Source: Symsagittifera roscoffensis (Eukaryota; Xenacoelomorpha; Acoela; Convolutidae). Taken from it: a stretch of DNA of 64,000 bases. A program made the position numbers and the translations under genes. Under the pieces are notes generated by a model. The model made no database searches. It was not told the DNA's origin and saw nothing but the letters and a program-made list of their open reading frames with translations. The stretch is taken from assembly GCF_963678635.1 (NCBI RefSeq), contig NC_087067.1, forward strand, positions 41,442,696 through 41,506,695, in the 5' to 3' direction. Each line of letters begins with the position of its first letter. Position 1 is the stretch's first letter. Of the stretch, positions 1-10,559 are shown piece by piece.

Positions 1-266
1 AAGTGAATTCCTTCGAAATCGGTAATGACGACGGCTGAGCTATTTCCTTCAAGTAAAGAACAAATATAATCATATTTTTTGTTTGAAGAGTCAATTTCAA
101 TTTCTTGAACAGTTTCCTCAAGGTAAGTTATTATCATAAGGTGAATACAATCATTTGGCTTGGTTTTTGGTAATCTTGCTGATGCTATTAATGCTGGTAG
201 TTTGTTTGCGTATCCTGGGAGTTGAATTAATAAACGAATGTCTCGATCCAAAATTCCTACCAACAT
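1..266 (-). CDS. Small accessory ORF downstream of env, copy 2 (partial, runs off the window)
   Basis: This frame starts with ATG at 266 and stays open to base 1. It is clearly paralogous to the next ORF (310-585): both start MLV-x-ILDR, share LLIQ-P, NKL, IA, and the block YICSLL, and both then carry an E-GxH near the end. No known domain was recognised and there is no signal peptide or membrane segment. Conservation of the protein frame between the copies suggests both were once coding. It lies after env in the transcription direction, where complex retroviruses keep accessory genes. Its function is unknown. Confidence 0.55.
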   Translation of the reverse strand, partial: MLVGILDRDIRLLIQLPGYANKLPALIASARLPKTKPNDCIHLMIITYLEETVQEIEIDSSNKKYDYICSLLEGNSSAVVITDFEGIH

Positions 267-309
267 TTGAATGTTTGTGTTCAAGTAAGTTCTTTGTATC
301 GTGGTGTTT

Positions 310-585
310 TTACACACAAAAATGAACTCCTTCTGAAGTAATTTTTATGATAGCAGATTCTTTACTTTGAAGTAACGAACAAATATAATTATATTTTGGA
401 TTTGATGATTCAATGACAGCTTCATGAATCACTTTTCCTGGATAAACAACTAGCATGAGACGTATAAAATTATTGGTTCCTGGTTGAGGCAAGTCAACAG
501 CTGCTATTCGTGTAAGCAATTTATTTGTAAGTGAGGGAAATTGAATTAATAAAAGAACTTGTCTGTCTAATATATCGACTAGCAT
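310..585 (-). CDS. Small accessory ORF downstream of env, copy 1 (91 aa)
   Basis: This intact 91-residue ORF lies about 60 bases after the env stop in the transcription direction and about 45 bases before its paralogue. It begins MLVDILDR and contains KYNYICSLLQ, both matched in the second copy. The product is soluble and mixed alpha/beta in composition; no family was recognised. Tandem duplication with retained frame argues for a real element gene rather than chance. Confidence 0.55.
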   Translation of the reverse strand: MLVDILDRQVLLLIQFPSLTNKLLTRIAAVDLPQPGTNNFIRLMLVVYPGKVIHEAVIESSNPKYNYICSLLQSKESAIIKITSEGVHFCV

Positions 586-643
586 TTAGTCAATGGGGAT
601 GCACCGTTTTCTTGAGGGCATTCTGAAATAGAAAACTCTTGCC

Positions 644-3057
644 TTAGATTGGTGTTATAGTATTGTTGTTGGTGGTTGGATGAGGGATTGTTGTGCTAGC
701 AATCGTTCCTATTACATTGTTCCGTACTAAATGTTCATTTTGGTTATTTAGGTCTGGGTATAAACCAGGTTCGTTTTGTGAATCTGGTGGCATTAAGGGT
801 ACTGCAGGTTCATTTCGCTCTACCATAGGTATTGAAGCAGTGCTTTCTTGGTAAATATTTTGATTATGATTTTGTTGTCGTATTTGTTTTTGTCTTGAGT
901 TTCGCAAATCTGATGATTCGAGATTGGAGTTTTCGTTTGAGAAAATAGAAGTAAAAACTGATAGAACGAAAAGGTTATACGTGGTACCTAATATTATCTT
1001 CCAGAAGCTCATAGTACGATTTGTTAGCTTATTAATTTCCAAAGCTTTAATAATTGTTACTATTATTTCTAGCAGGAGTTTGAGAAAAAGGAAAAAGGCA
1101 AAATAAATTCCGATTTTTTCTAGGAAAAAAGCAACAAAACCGTATGTTCCGATGAAACTATTCATGAAAAATCCCGGTGAGAGCAGAAAATCTAGATAAA
1201 TTTTTTGGTTTAAACCCATTGCGGTGGTTAAAGCGTCGGAATTTGCATAATCCATGTGTCCATTTTGGAGAACAGTTCTTGTAATTTTTTTGAGAATAGA
1301 TGTTGATGCTGTGTTATGAATAATGTTATCCCAAAAAGCTTTTAATTGTTTTGGGGTATACCGTCGCGAATCGTATACGGGAAATTCCGTAATATGGCCT
1401 ATATCTTGTGGAGCGAACATTAAAGGAATCTTTAAAGGTATTGGAGCCGGCATTAATTGGTACCAAGATAATTTATCATCTAAATCAAGTTGAAAGGCAT
1501 TTTTGTAGCCACCAACGCAATGTATTTCGTTGGCAAAAGGAAAAATTTTGGCGGGTAATAGTGTCGACAAACATTGTTCGCCCATTGTAAAAGATCGGTA
1601 TTCGATCAAAGCATTTTTCGAGAACTTTAAGAGGTGAAACTTTTTTAGGGCAGTGATACAGCCAGCCAACCGCTCCATCGGTGTCCAGAAACATAGAGCG
1701 GTTGCCGGTTAACATGTATGCTGCAAGCCTGGTATTTTGTAAAGCTAACATCATTATTGTTAGAATTTGTGTTCTTTCGAGTTCACATTGATTCTGTAAT
1801 AATGTCATTTCAGAATTTCTGAGTTGTTTAGCATTAAAGTACATTATGTAATCTAAATTTGCGCCCAGATGAAGTTCGTAATCAATTTCATCGGTACCTA
1901 CATGGCGCCAAAGAGGATCCCGATTTTTATTGTTACGTTCATCATGGAGGAAGGAAAAATTACTTGATCCCAGAGGATAATTCAAAGGTTTCACTCTTAT
2001 TTGATCGTTCTCATTTATTTGCATCTGATAGTAATTTCTATCATCATGTCGTATGTTGCTGGATTTACCAGTGTTCATATCAAAACCGCCTGAATCAGAA
2101 ATAAAGGACTCGAAATTTGTTTTATATAAAGCTCCTGGCCTGCTGCAGACTTCTTGCTGCTTGTTGTAAATGCGAATTTTGAGGTCTAAGCCATTGGGTG
2201 CCGATCCCTCACTCAGTATGTGATATTGAGGGTGGTCCAACTTATTAGCGTACTTGACCATTTTCGCTTTTTGAGAAAACAATTTTGTGACTACGCAATT
2301 TTCGGGCATGTCCCATGTGTAAGCATAAGGGTCTAGTGATGTTGATTCGCATCCGCCTTCGAGTACTGTGCATGGTAATGGGATACCGTAAGGATTTTGT
2401 ACTTGTTTTGTTTCTAGATTTACTTTGAGCTGAACTTTTTGCATGTGCGTTTCGTAGCTATAGTGTTTGATTTGTCCCCTTTTCTTGCATGATGTCGAAC
2501 TATCGCCTTCTAATGATGTTCCTGTTCCTTCATTTCTGTGTTGTAAAATACTTTCATCCATTTTTATAATTAGTTCATGGGTGTATCCATCTTCATTCAC
2601 TGTAATTTTGTTGTTTTTTGCTGCTTTTTCGCAAGCTTCTGGTGGTGTAATAATTTCATAGGTTATCATGTTCATATTGTGAACGATGGAAGAATGTGCC
2701 CACATTCCGCAATTATAACGAATGGGAAATGTTTTAATTTTACACATAACTGCGTTCACGTATGTTCTATAAGACCGTTAATATACGCTAATGGTGCTAT
2801 CGGTAGCGTAAAGGTTTTCTGGGCTAACTTTACATGGGGCCACTTGATTTAAAGCATACACATTTATTTTTCTGCATGCTTGAACAGTCATAGTGAGTAA
2901 CTTTGAGAGAAATCGATACGTTTTCCAAATCATCATTCTGTAGAATGACAAGAGGTATAAATGTTGAAAGTAGAGTAGTAAATTTCATCATTATCGCGAA
3001 GTTGCTAAAAATTAGCAATAGTAAATTTTTTGGTTGGTTTTTATTTGAAGAAACCAT
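644..3057 (-). pseudogene. env: Envelope glycoprotein-like gene (env), broken
   Basis: A hydrophobic N-terminal piece (frame at 2830-3057) is signal-peptide-like. The main ectodomain frame is 1485-2759, with a CGMWAHSSIV block near its start and many cysteines. The C-terminal frame, 644-1678, has a long hydrophobic membrane segment at about residues 178-215, a second hydrophobic stretch and a Pro/Asn-rich tail. The three pieces are in different frames or separated by a stop, so the gene is inactive. The tail holds a YPDL tetrapeptide (749-760). The cysteine-rich block around CGMW resembles glycoproteins shared between Jingchuvirales-type viruses and invertebrate retroelements; that family link is from recall, not from a search. 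It would mediate membrane fusion if intact. Confidence 0.6.
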
Positions 3058-3256
3058 TGTTTTTTTTTTAAAAATTGACTAGTTTGATTGACGATTACGT
3101 GTGGGGTCATAGTTTGAATAATCTTTTGTATCCAAATTGATGACGCGGAGATTACAAAATAAGTTTTTAGGTTTTAGTTAGTGAAGATTATCAGAGATTT
3201 TTTAGTTGAATCCTGCTTGGTAGAAGCTGGGTTGTCGCCGATGTCTCTGAGGTCTT

Positions 3257-5426
3257 TCATTTGTCGAAACCCGTTTGAACAGATGTCTGTCCGTTCTGGG
3301 GGTGGTGTGTTGATGTAGATGGTATATATGACAATTCATCGAAGTTATTACCATTACTATCGTTTGGATAAAGAGGTGTTGAAGTTAGCCTTCTCTGAGC
3401 TAATCCTGGTGTATGTGGCATTTGTATAGTTTCTGTGTTGTGCTCTTGAAATCCTGAGTCGATATTCGTTAAGGTTTTTTCTTGCTCAGTTTCATGTAGT
3501 TCTATATTATTTTCTCGTCTATGGTGTGTTTCGACAGGTAAATATTCTGATGAACCCATTGGGTTTTGAAATGATTTGTTGGTTAGTGGTGTATTGACAA
3601 TTTTATTCCTTGATTTCATTAGATTTTCATAGAATGGTTTGTACGACTGGTCTTTTAAAACATAGTCATTCACCAGTTCCTTTGCTTTTTCTTCAATGAG
3701 AAAGTATTCAATTAGATGGTTTCTATGAGCTGTCTTTTTTATAGTTTGATCTGAATCTAATTGTATTTCATAATTTACATTCGTTAGTTTGTTTGTTACC
3801 GTATATGGGCCTGACCGTAGTTCTTGTAATGTTTTTGATTCGCCATCTTCTAGGGAATGGTTTTCCATCAGTACTTTTTGACCTATTTCTAAGGGTTTTC
3901 CTAATTTATATTTATTTTGATATTTGTGGATTTTGGCGTTGCTTTCAAGACTTTTCTTGTAAGCTGTATTATAGATGTTTTTAAATTGGTTCTCTCTGAT
4001 AAGTAGTGAAGTGTTAATTTTTGGTTTCAATAATGGTTGTATAGCTTTATTCGATGATGTTTGTAAGGAATGTCTGTGTAATGGGAGATTAGCACCGAAT
4101 TCCGAGTTGCACGTTAATTCTGAATTCCTAGTTTTAAAGAGATTGGTATTTGAGGTTTTTGTCCGAAAACAATTTCGTATGGTGTTAATCCAGTACTTGC
4201 GTTGATAGTGGTGTTATGAGCGAAAGCGAATTTCGCAGCTAGATCACTCCAATTTCCCTTTGCTTGATCAAAGAAAATTCTAAAATGTGTTCCTAGATGT
4301 TTGTTTTGTATTTCCACTTTACCATTTGTCCATGGTGAATATGCGGTTCTGAGAGCATGTGTTATTCCTAGTTCATGAAACCAACTAGTAAAATCTTCGT
4401 TCATCAAAGCTGTTCCTTTATCATAAACTAGTTTTTGTGGAATACCAAATGTGAGAATAAATTTTTCTAAAGTTTTTATTGTTTCAAATTCGGTAGTGTT
4501 AGCTACTGGATATACTTGGAGGAATCGAGAAAATGAATCTACTACAACTAAACAGTGTTTCTTTCCGTTTGAAGTAGGATTAATTGGTCCCTTATGATCT
4601 ATGTGTACAGTATGAAACGGGAAAGGTACTGTATCCGTCCATTGTTCTAACGGTGCTTGGTTAAGATCGTGGCGTTTGTGTTTATTTTTTTGACAATCAA
4701 GACATCCTGCTATTAACTGGGTTATCCATTTATACATGCCTGGCCAAAAGAAAAATCGTTTTATATTCGCAATGGTTTTGTCTTTTCCTACATGACCTGC
4801 TAACTGATCTGTATGTGCCAATTCAAATGTTTTTAGAAAAAGTGACATAGGTACACAAATTTTAATTTTTTTACTTCGGGATTATCTGATGCTTGTTCAA
4901 TGCAAAGATGATTTCCTATTAATAGTAAAGTTTCAAGTTTGTTTAGATATGAAGTTAAGGCTCTTGATTGTCTATAGTGTATATTTTTTGAGTCTTTGTT
5001 TTTGTTTCTTACTAATTCTTTTACGATTTTTATGACTGCATCGGTGTCTTGTTCTTTAGCAATAAGTTTTGTGTTTAAATCTATATTTTTTCCTAGGTTG
5101 CTGAAACTAGTAAATATCTGAGTAAGGTTATCCTTGTTTGTAAGTGTTTCGTTAGGCAGTTTGATTGCAAGTTTTTTGTTTTCTAGTTTATTGGTTAATT
5201 GTTCACATAATGCAATTTCATCGTTTAGTAAACATTCTTGGATTATCTCATCTTGTTCATTAATCGTTTCAAAATATAAGAGGTCGGACTGGTCTTCAAT
5301 ATCGTAATTTGACATATAATCCCCAAATTGGGTTGGGTTAGTGTTCAATTCGAAAGACAGTTCGGAGTAGTTATGATCTGATTCTTCGTCACTTGCATTA
5401 TTATTTGGTACTTTGTTTTGAATCAT
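3257..5426 (-). pseudogene. pol: pol, integrase region (zinc-binding, DDE core, GPY-type C-terminus)
   Basis: Three successive frames read as one integrase. The segment 4833-5426 is the linker after RNase H, and its last residues begin the integrase N-terminus. The frame 4114-4848 has an HTDQLAGHVG...CLDCQKN HHCC zinc site, then the catalytic core: Asp in VHIDHKGP, Asp in VYDKGTA and Glu in TNGKVEIQNK, so the DDE triad is present. The frame 3257-4030 carries a GPY/F-like module (RSGPYTV) and a hydrophilic tail. No chromodomain was seen. The frame changes near 4840 and 4100 disable the reading frame. If intact it would insert the element cDNA in the nucleus. Confidence 0.8.
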
Positions 5427-5841
5427 TCTAACTTGGTTGATAGCTGAACCTTGTATAAAGCAAGAACTTATATCAGTTAGTGATCAAATTTGTTCTTTTT
5501 TTGTTTCTTTGGGTATTTTGATTAATTTGTCGTTATTTATTTTGATTCTAGTTACACCATTCTTAATGACAGGAAAAAATTCGTCGCTGGGTCCCTTTTC
5601 GGTATCATGCACTATGAAGTGTTTTTCTTCGTAGCCATTTTTGTCGTAAAATAAAATGTCTTTGGGAATTTTTTTATGTTTAAGTTGGTGTTTGTCTAAA
5701 TCTTTAGTTGTTACATTTCTGCTTAAAATATCTGGGAATGCTAGGTTTTTTTCCTTCGGTCCAAATAATTTTTAAATTTTGGAATTGTGATATAACCAAT
5801 TGATATCTAAAATATCTATGGGAGAGTTTACCTCTTCTTCC

Positions 5842-6396
5842 CTAAAGGTAAATCAAAGCTTCGTGATCAGTATAGAGACATATTGGATGTGGTGAACCTA
5901 ATAAATAGTGTTCGTATGTTTGTAGAGCTGATACAACACCGCAAAGCTCTCTAGCTGTTGTTGACATTTTTTGTTCTTCTTTGTTATATACTCTTGAATT
6001 AAAGGAGATAATACGTTTTCCTTCTGGAAATTCTTGTACCAATATTGAACCTATTCCTTTTGATGATGAGTCTACGTGTACATGGAAAGGATATCTTGTG
6101 TCTGGTATTGCTAAGATTGTATCGGCGCTAATACTTTCTTTTATTTCGTTAAATAGTTTTTCATGATCTTGTGTCCATTTAAAAACTGTATCATTTCGTA
6201 TCAAATCATAGAAAGGCTTTGAGTCTACATGTAAATTCTTTATATACATACTATAAAATCCTAAACAACCTAACACTCTCATTACATCTCTTTTGTTCTC
6301 TGGCGATTTCAATGCTTTGAGATCATCTACCTTTTTCTTTACTGGTTGTATGCCATTTTTACTTATTACATGTCCTAAAAACTGTACTCTTCTCAA
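5842..6396 (-). pseudogene. pol: pol, RT connection and RNase H region
   Basis: This 184-residue frame begins with FLGHVISKNGI, the end of a Ty3/gypsy RT thumb, and continues with the connection (RVLGCLGFYSMYIKN). The RNase H-like domain follows: HVDSSSKGIGSILVQ (first catalytic Asp), STTARELCGVVSAL (Glu) and LYTDHEALIYL (Asp). It ends at 5842 before the full RNase H fold is complete, consistent with a truncating mutation. Continuity with RT upstream and integrase downstream confirms the assignment. Confidence 0.8.
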
Positions 6397-7325
6397 AAAA
6401 AATTTTGTTTTTTTTCTGGTTGAGCTTTTAGTCCTGATTTTTTTAATAAGTCATGGTATGTAGCAATGATGTCGAACATTTCTTCTACAATTTGTGCTTG
6501 CATTATTGTATCGTCTATATAGGTTACTGCTTGATTTCTTTATATTAAGGGTGCAAAGTGTATTGTCATTATTCTACTGAAGAAATTTGGTAGACCACAT
6601 AATCCGTAAAAACCTCGTTTAAAAGTGTATTGTTTTGATCCAATTACAAAGCTTGTTAATTGTTGTGTTTCTTCTGTTAAAGGTACTTGATTTTACGCTG
6701 AGCATAAATCACTCGTGGTGAAGAAATTTCCTTTTAGTTTAGTGATGAGCGATCCTATTGTTCTAATGGCCATGAATAACGACTTAAGTCAGTTATTGAG
6801 TTCAGGTATATCGCATCGATAACGAGCTTGACTATGTTCCCTTTTGGAAGTATTATAATTGGGTTTATAAATTCTGATCCCATTTCGGTATTACTTCCCA
6901 TTTCTTCAATTATTCCTGATTTACATAGTTGGTCTAGTAAGTCATTCAGTTTTTCTTGGTAATGCAATGAAAATCTTGATGGTCTTTGCTTAGTCAATAC
7001 AGAGTTTGGTAAAAGCTTTACGTGGAATTTTTGCTTTATTAGTCCTACGTCGTATTTATGTTGTGAATATACGTCTTTATTCTGTAATAGCATATTCATT
7101 AGGTCTTGTAATTGATTTTGGTCTATATCAGAGTGAGTAAAGTCAAATTTTTTTTAGAAACTCTTGTTTTTTCTTGTCAAACTTTTTCTGGATTTCATGA
7201 ATTTGTATATTTGTAAAATGTGTTTGGGAGTTTAGTTCAGATTTGGGTTTCAGGTCCTTCAATTCCTTGCTGAAATCTGTTTCTAGTTCGTATTTATTTG
7301 TATAATCTAGTTCTTTTTGTTTCAA
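6397..7325 (-). pseudogene. pol: pol, reverse transcriptase region, several frame breaks
   Basis: The frame 6755-7099 holds the RT fingers: QRPSRFSLHYQEKLNDLLD, then GIIEE and INPIIILPKG. The palm continues in another frame below 6755: FKRGFYGLCGLPNFF (about 6600) and TYIDDTIMQ, the YxDD catalytic box (about 6500-6530). In-frame stops interrupt it around 6695 and 6540. It is a copy of a Ty3/gypsy RT that can no longer be translated as one protein. Confidence 0.75.
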
Positions 7326-8110
7326 AATTTCCTTGTTTTTTTTGAATTTTTATGATTTTCACTGATTGAAGAATTTTTGAAGAACAGTTGATCTTTTGAT
7401 TGCTCGCTTACATGAAAAATATGATCTAGATGTTCGTTTTTGTTGAACAAAACTTCCATAAAAGCTATATTGTCTGCGACGCTGTATATTGTTTTTGAAT
7501 CTGTTTCAAGGTCTTCGAAAGTTTGTCCAATTGAGCCTTTGGATATAATGACCTTCGATTCTTTAGGGTTGTTTAACATTATAGGTAACGTTTTCTCGTC
7601 ACGATTACAATAGGTGTTATAAGTATATATTCCTTTTTGTTGTAGATCTTTATCTAGTTTGAACGATGTTCCCTTTTTGAAAACTTTGTCAGCTGGGGAT
7701 ATTGAAATGACACGAGTTGATTTTGGTGCTAAAGTTATGGTTTGGTCTAAAAGTACATTCTGATAACTACTTATAAATGGATAGCTTTTGCTTTTTATAT
7801 TGCTGATAGCGAATGATACTCCTGGGTACATTTTAAGTTCTAGTTTCGGTGTTGAAAAGTCGATCGATTTAGTTGAATTCGAGAGGAAATCCATACCTAG
7901 TATATTAAGTTTACATCCGTCCTTGGCCGCAACCCATGCTCAACCCAAGTTTGAATTTTTGTCCATTAAGAGCAAATGTTTTGGATTGTGCTTTAGTAAG
8001 TGTCAACTTTTGTATTTTTGCGTATTCTAAATAGGTCTCATAATTAAATAATGAACAAGTTGCTCCAGTGTCTACTAAAAATTGGGTTTCAAGGGCGTTA
8101 TTTTTATTTT
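7322..8110 (-). pseudogene. pol: pol, aspartic protease and linker to RT
   Basis: Near 8040-8095 the minus strand reads TQFLVDTGATCSLF, the DTG active site of a retroviral-type aspartic protease. The ILGMDFLS block, typical of the protease C-terminal part, follows at about 7885-7905 and opens the 190-residue frame 7322-7894. An in-frame stop lies between the two. The rest of the frame (beta-rich, then charged and basic) links protease to RT and has no recognised domain. Confidence 0.7.
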
Positions 8111-8299
8111 GTCTCCGACGGGATGTTGATACAGATTAATATACATTTGTGACTTTTTATCTTGCGGAGACTGTTCTAGTTTAAAGTAAGTTCCTCGCCT
8201 TCGTCATCGCTGTAATAGCCATGGATTTTATTCTCACTAAATTGTGTTTTAGGGTTTCTGTCTCGACTATTTTCTCTGGAGGATGGTTTTGAATCACCT

Positions 8300-9531
8300 A
8301 GGGATCTTGCTTGATTAATGTAGGATGGGAATTTATTTTCGTGAGGTCTGTTTTGGTATCGCGTTCGATAATTGTCTTGTGAAAATGATCTTCTATTTCG
8401 ATCGGGTATAGAATTGCTTCTGTTCCTATTTTGATTATAGTTGTTGGAGGCTGTGTTGTAATTATTATAACATTTTGGGTTATTTTGATCGTTAAATCTA
8501 TTATTGAAATTTCTATCTCTTGATCCAAAACTTTGAGATCGAGATCTATCGAAACTATTTGTTCTGCTATTGAACTGCCTAGGATACGGAGAATATGGTA
8601 TGTTATTGTTATTTTGCTGATTATAGCCATTGTATCGATTGTTATAACTATTTTCTTCTCGAGGCCTAGATCTCCTATTATAATTGTCTGAGAATTTTTC
8701 ACGATACTGAGGTGGTTTTCTGTTTTGATCTTTGTGGTCTCTATATTTAAAACAAACACTGATAGTATGACCTGACCTACGACATCATTTACAAAATCGG
8801 GTATGGTTTTATTTGTTTCTGGGTTCATTTGGATTATAGGCTGCATTTATTTTATGATCTTTCATTAGTCCTGTTAACTCCTTAAGTTGATCCTTTATTC
8901 CTTCTATCTCCAACTTATTATCAACACTACTTGAGGCTGTTCCAGTAAACTCACTACTTACTGCAAAACTTAAGTCTTTTGTTGCAATATGATCTTTTAA
9001 TTGTTGCCATGTTGCGGGTGGATTCTCAATTAGGAATTGATGAGCCTTTTGTTTCAAGCCTGGCGGGCTTAAGCCGCGTACAAAGAATTCCATTTTCTTT
9101 GCTGTTCTTTGATCATCATTAAAAGTTGGATTAGGCCATCTACGGTCTACTGCGGTGCTTACTCTATGTATGTAGCTTTTAATGAATTCATCAGGTTGTC
9201 TTTTTATGTTTTCTGCTTCTATTCGTCTCCTATACTTATCCTTATCATCAGTGAACCTATCTATGAATTGATCTCTTATATCATTCCAAGGTAAGTTTGC
9301 TGCTAATCCCTGATACCATTGAGCGGTTGGACTTCTTAATATTGAACCAAATAAGGCTCTTTGTCTGTTATCATGTGCATCTTGTTTGTCACCTGCGTCT
9401 CCTGGTCTAGTGCCTAGGGAAAATGCTATCTTTTTCTCTACTATATCAAGAAAATCTCTTGCATCTTCATTCGGATCTAAGCCGGTAAACTTTTCGAGAG
9501 CTAAATCTGGGTATGCTTCTACGTTTGCCAT
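8300..9531 (-). pseudogene. gag: gag: capsid-like domain, then CCHC zinc knuckle with stops
   Basis: A 240-residue frame (9531-8809) starts MANVEAYPDLALEKF and includes AQWYQGLAANLPW and FVRGLSPP, the layout of a Ty3/gypsy capsid domain (major homology-like region around AQWY). The frame ends at TAA just after PNEPRNK. Reading on in the same frame gives a CX2CX4HX4C zinc knuckle at about 8745-8790, then an Arg/Asn/Tyr-rich basic tail as expected for nucleocapsid. The knuckle itself contains a TGA between its first two cysteines. So gag once ran to about 8300 and is broken by at least two stops. The open frame 8298-8846 is only its shadow. Confidence 0.8.
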
Positions 9532-9624
9532 CTTTGTTTAATTCACTCAATGTTTTGTTAACAATATATAAAGGGTTTGGATGTGTTGTGTACTGATCAA
9601 TTGTTCGGACTGAAATAATTGTAT

Positions 9625-9909
9625 TTAAGTTACAATGAAGTTTGCTGGGTTCAATGAATACGAATTTTTGTTAGATAGATCAATAGTGCTATGGGGCTGA
9701 TTAAGCTTTCTTAAGATAGAAGTTATCTCTGGGGTATTGCTGCTGGAAAGAATGGTTAATTCGTGAATATTTTTGTGTGGGTGTTTGGACAAAATTGTGA
9801 TTTGATCTTTTTGGATATTGGTGATATACCAAATAATTTTTGTGGATTTATTTTTTAATTTTAGTTTTAAATCAAATGCTGTTGTATTTACTTGATAAAC
9901 GTTGGTCAT
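9625..9909 (-). CDS. Small accessory ORF upstream of gag (94 aa), copy A
   Basis: This intact ORF lies between the element leader and gag, ending about 94 bases before the gag start. It shares the blocks LKLKL-NK, IIWYITN, ILxKHP and HEL with the ORF at 10163-10375, followed by TPEI in both. No domain, signal or membrane segment was recognised. Retained similarity between two adjacent ORFs indicates duplicated protein-coding sequence. An ORF pair before gag is uncommon in Ty3/gypsy elements. Confidence 0.5.
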   Translation of the reverse strand: MTNVYQVNTTAFDLKLKLKNKSTKIIWYITNIQKDQITILSKHPHKNIHELTILSSSNTPEITSILRKLNQPHSTIDLSNKNSYSLNPANFIVT

Positions 9910-10162
9910 AGCATTTTACATCCTTTTAGGGACATAAATATTTATCTAGGGAATGATAAACAATATAAAAAATACTTAAATTTTTCTTATGAACTTGTTA
10001 TGATTTTTAATTTTTGTTAAGGAAAATTTTGTGTTTTTAATAACAAATGACTAAAATGCAAGTAGTTTTGTGCTTGGGTATATTATGATATCAAAAAGCA
10101 ATCGGGAGTGAAGCAATTAATCGCTCTTCCGGTATACAAATTATGTTATTTGGTATTTTTAT

Positions 10163-10375
10163 TTACTGAAGAATTGTGTCAATTTCTGGAGTGTATCGTC
10201 GAAAGAAGACGTATAATTCGTGTTTATCTTCGTTAGGGTGTTTTGTTAGTATACTAATATGATTTCTTTCAGTGTTAGTGATATACCATATGATGTTAGA
10301 GACTTTATTTCCTAATTTGAGTTTTAAATTTATTGTACTGACGTCAATTTTAAAATGTGTTGACAATAATTTCAC
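10163..10375 (-). CDS. Small accessory ORF upstream of gag (70 aa), copy B
   Basis: Paralogue of the ORF at 9625-9909. Both contain LKLKLGNK/LKLKNK, then NIIWYITNTE or its equivalent, SILTKHPNEDKHEL, and TPEI. It is shorter at the C-terminus, ending TILQ. The intervening 250 bases hold no ORF. Function unknown. Confidence 0.45.
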   Translation of the reverse strand: MKLLSTHFKIDVSTINLKLKLGNKVSNIIWYITNTERNHISILTKHPNEDKHELYVFFRRYTPEIDTILQ

Positions 10376-10559
10376 GATGTTTGTTTGCTTGTTCTTAAGC
10401 CAAGTTGTACTATTTGATTAGTATGTCTTAGAGTAACGAAAACCTCTTAGGAATTATTGAATATTAACAAAGGTTATTAATAATAAGATAAGGAAATAAA
10501 AAAAATTCTTTGGAAAAAAAATTTTTAAAAATTTTTTCTAAGTTTTTCAAGTTTTTTGT

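Larger units (their letters stand above)
1..10375 (-). mobile_element. Ty3/gypsy-type endogenous retrovirus-like element, inactive, truncated by the window
   Basis: Reading the minus strand gives accessory ORFs, gag, protease (DTG), RT (YIDD), RNase H, integrase (DDE plus GPY-type tail), env and more accessory ORFs. RT and RNase H before integrase is the Ty3/gypsy order, and env makes it retrovirus-like. Gag, protease, RT and env all carry in-frame stops or frame changes, so this copy is dead. The 3' LTR and polypurine tract must lie before base 1. The 5' LTR should lie above 10.4 kb, but without its partner I could not delimit it. The ORF pairs at both ends are the unusual part of the layout. 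Confidence 0.85.

Noticed and set aside
8298-8846. 182-codon ORF between gag and protease
   Set aside because: It is the shadow of the gag nucleocapsid frame. The Ile/Thr-rich translation has no features, while the other frame gives a CCHC knuckle and a basic tail.
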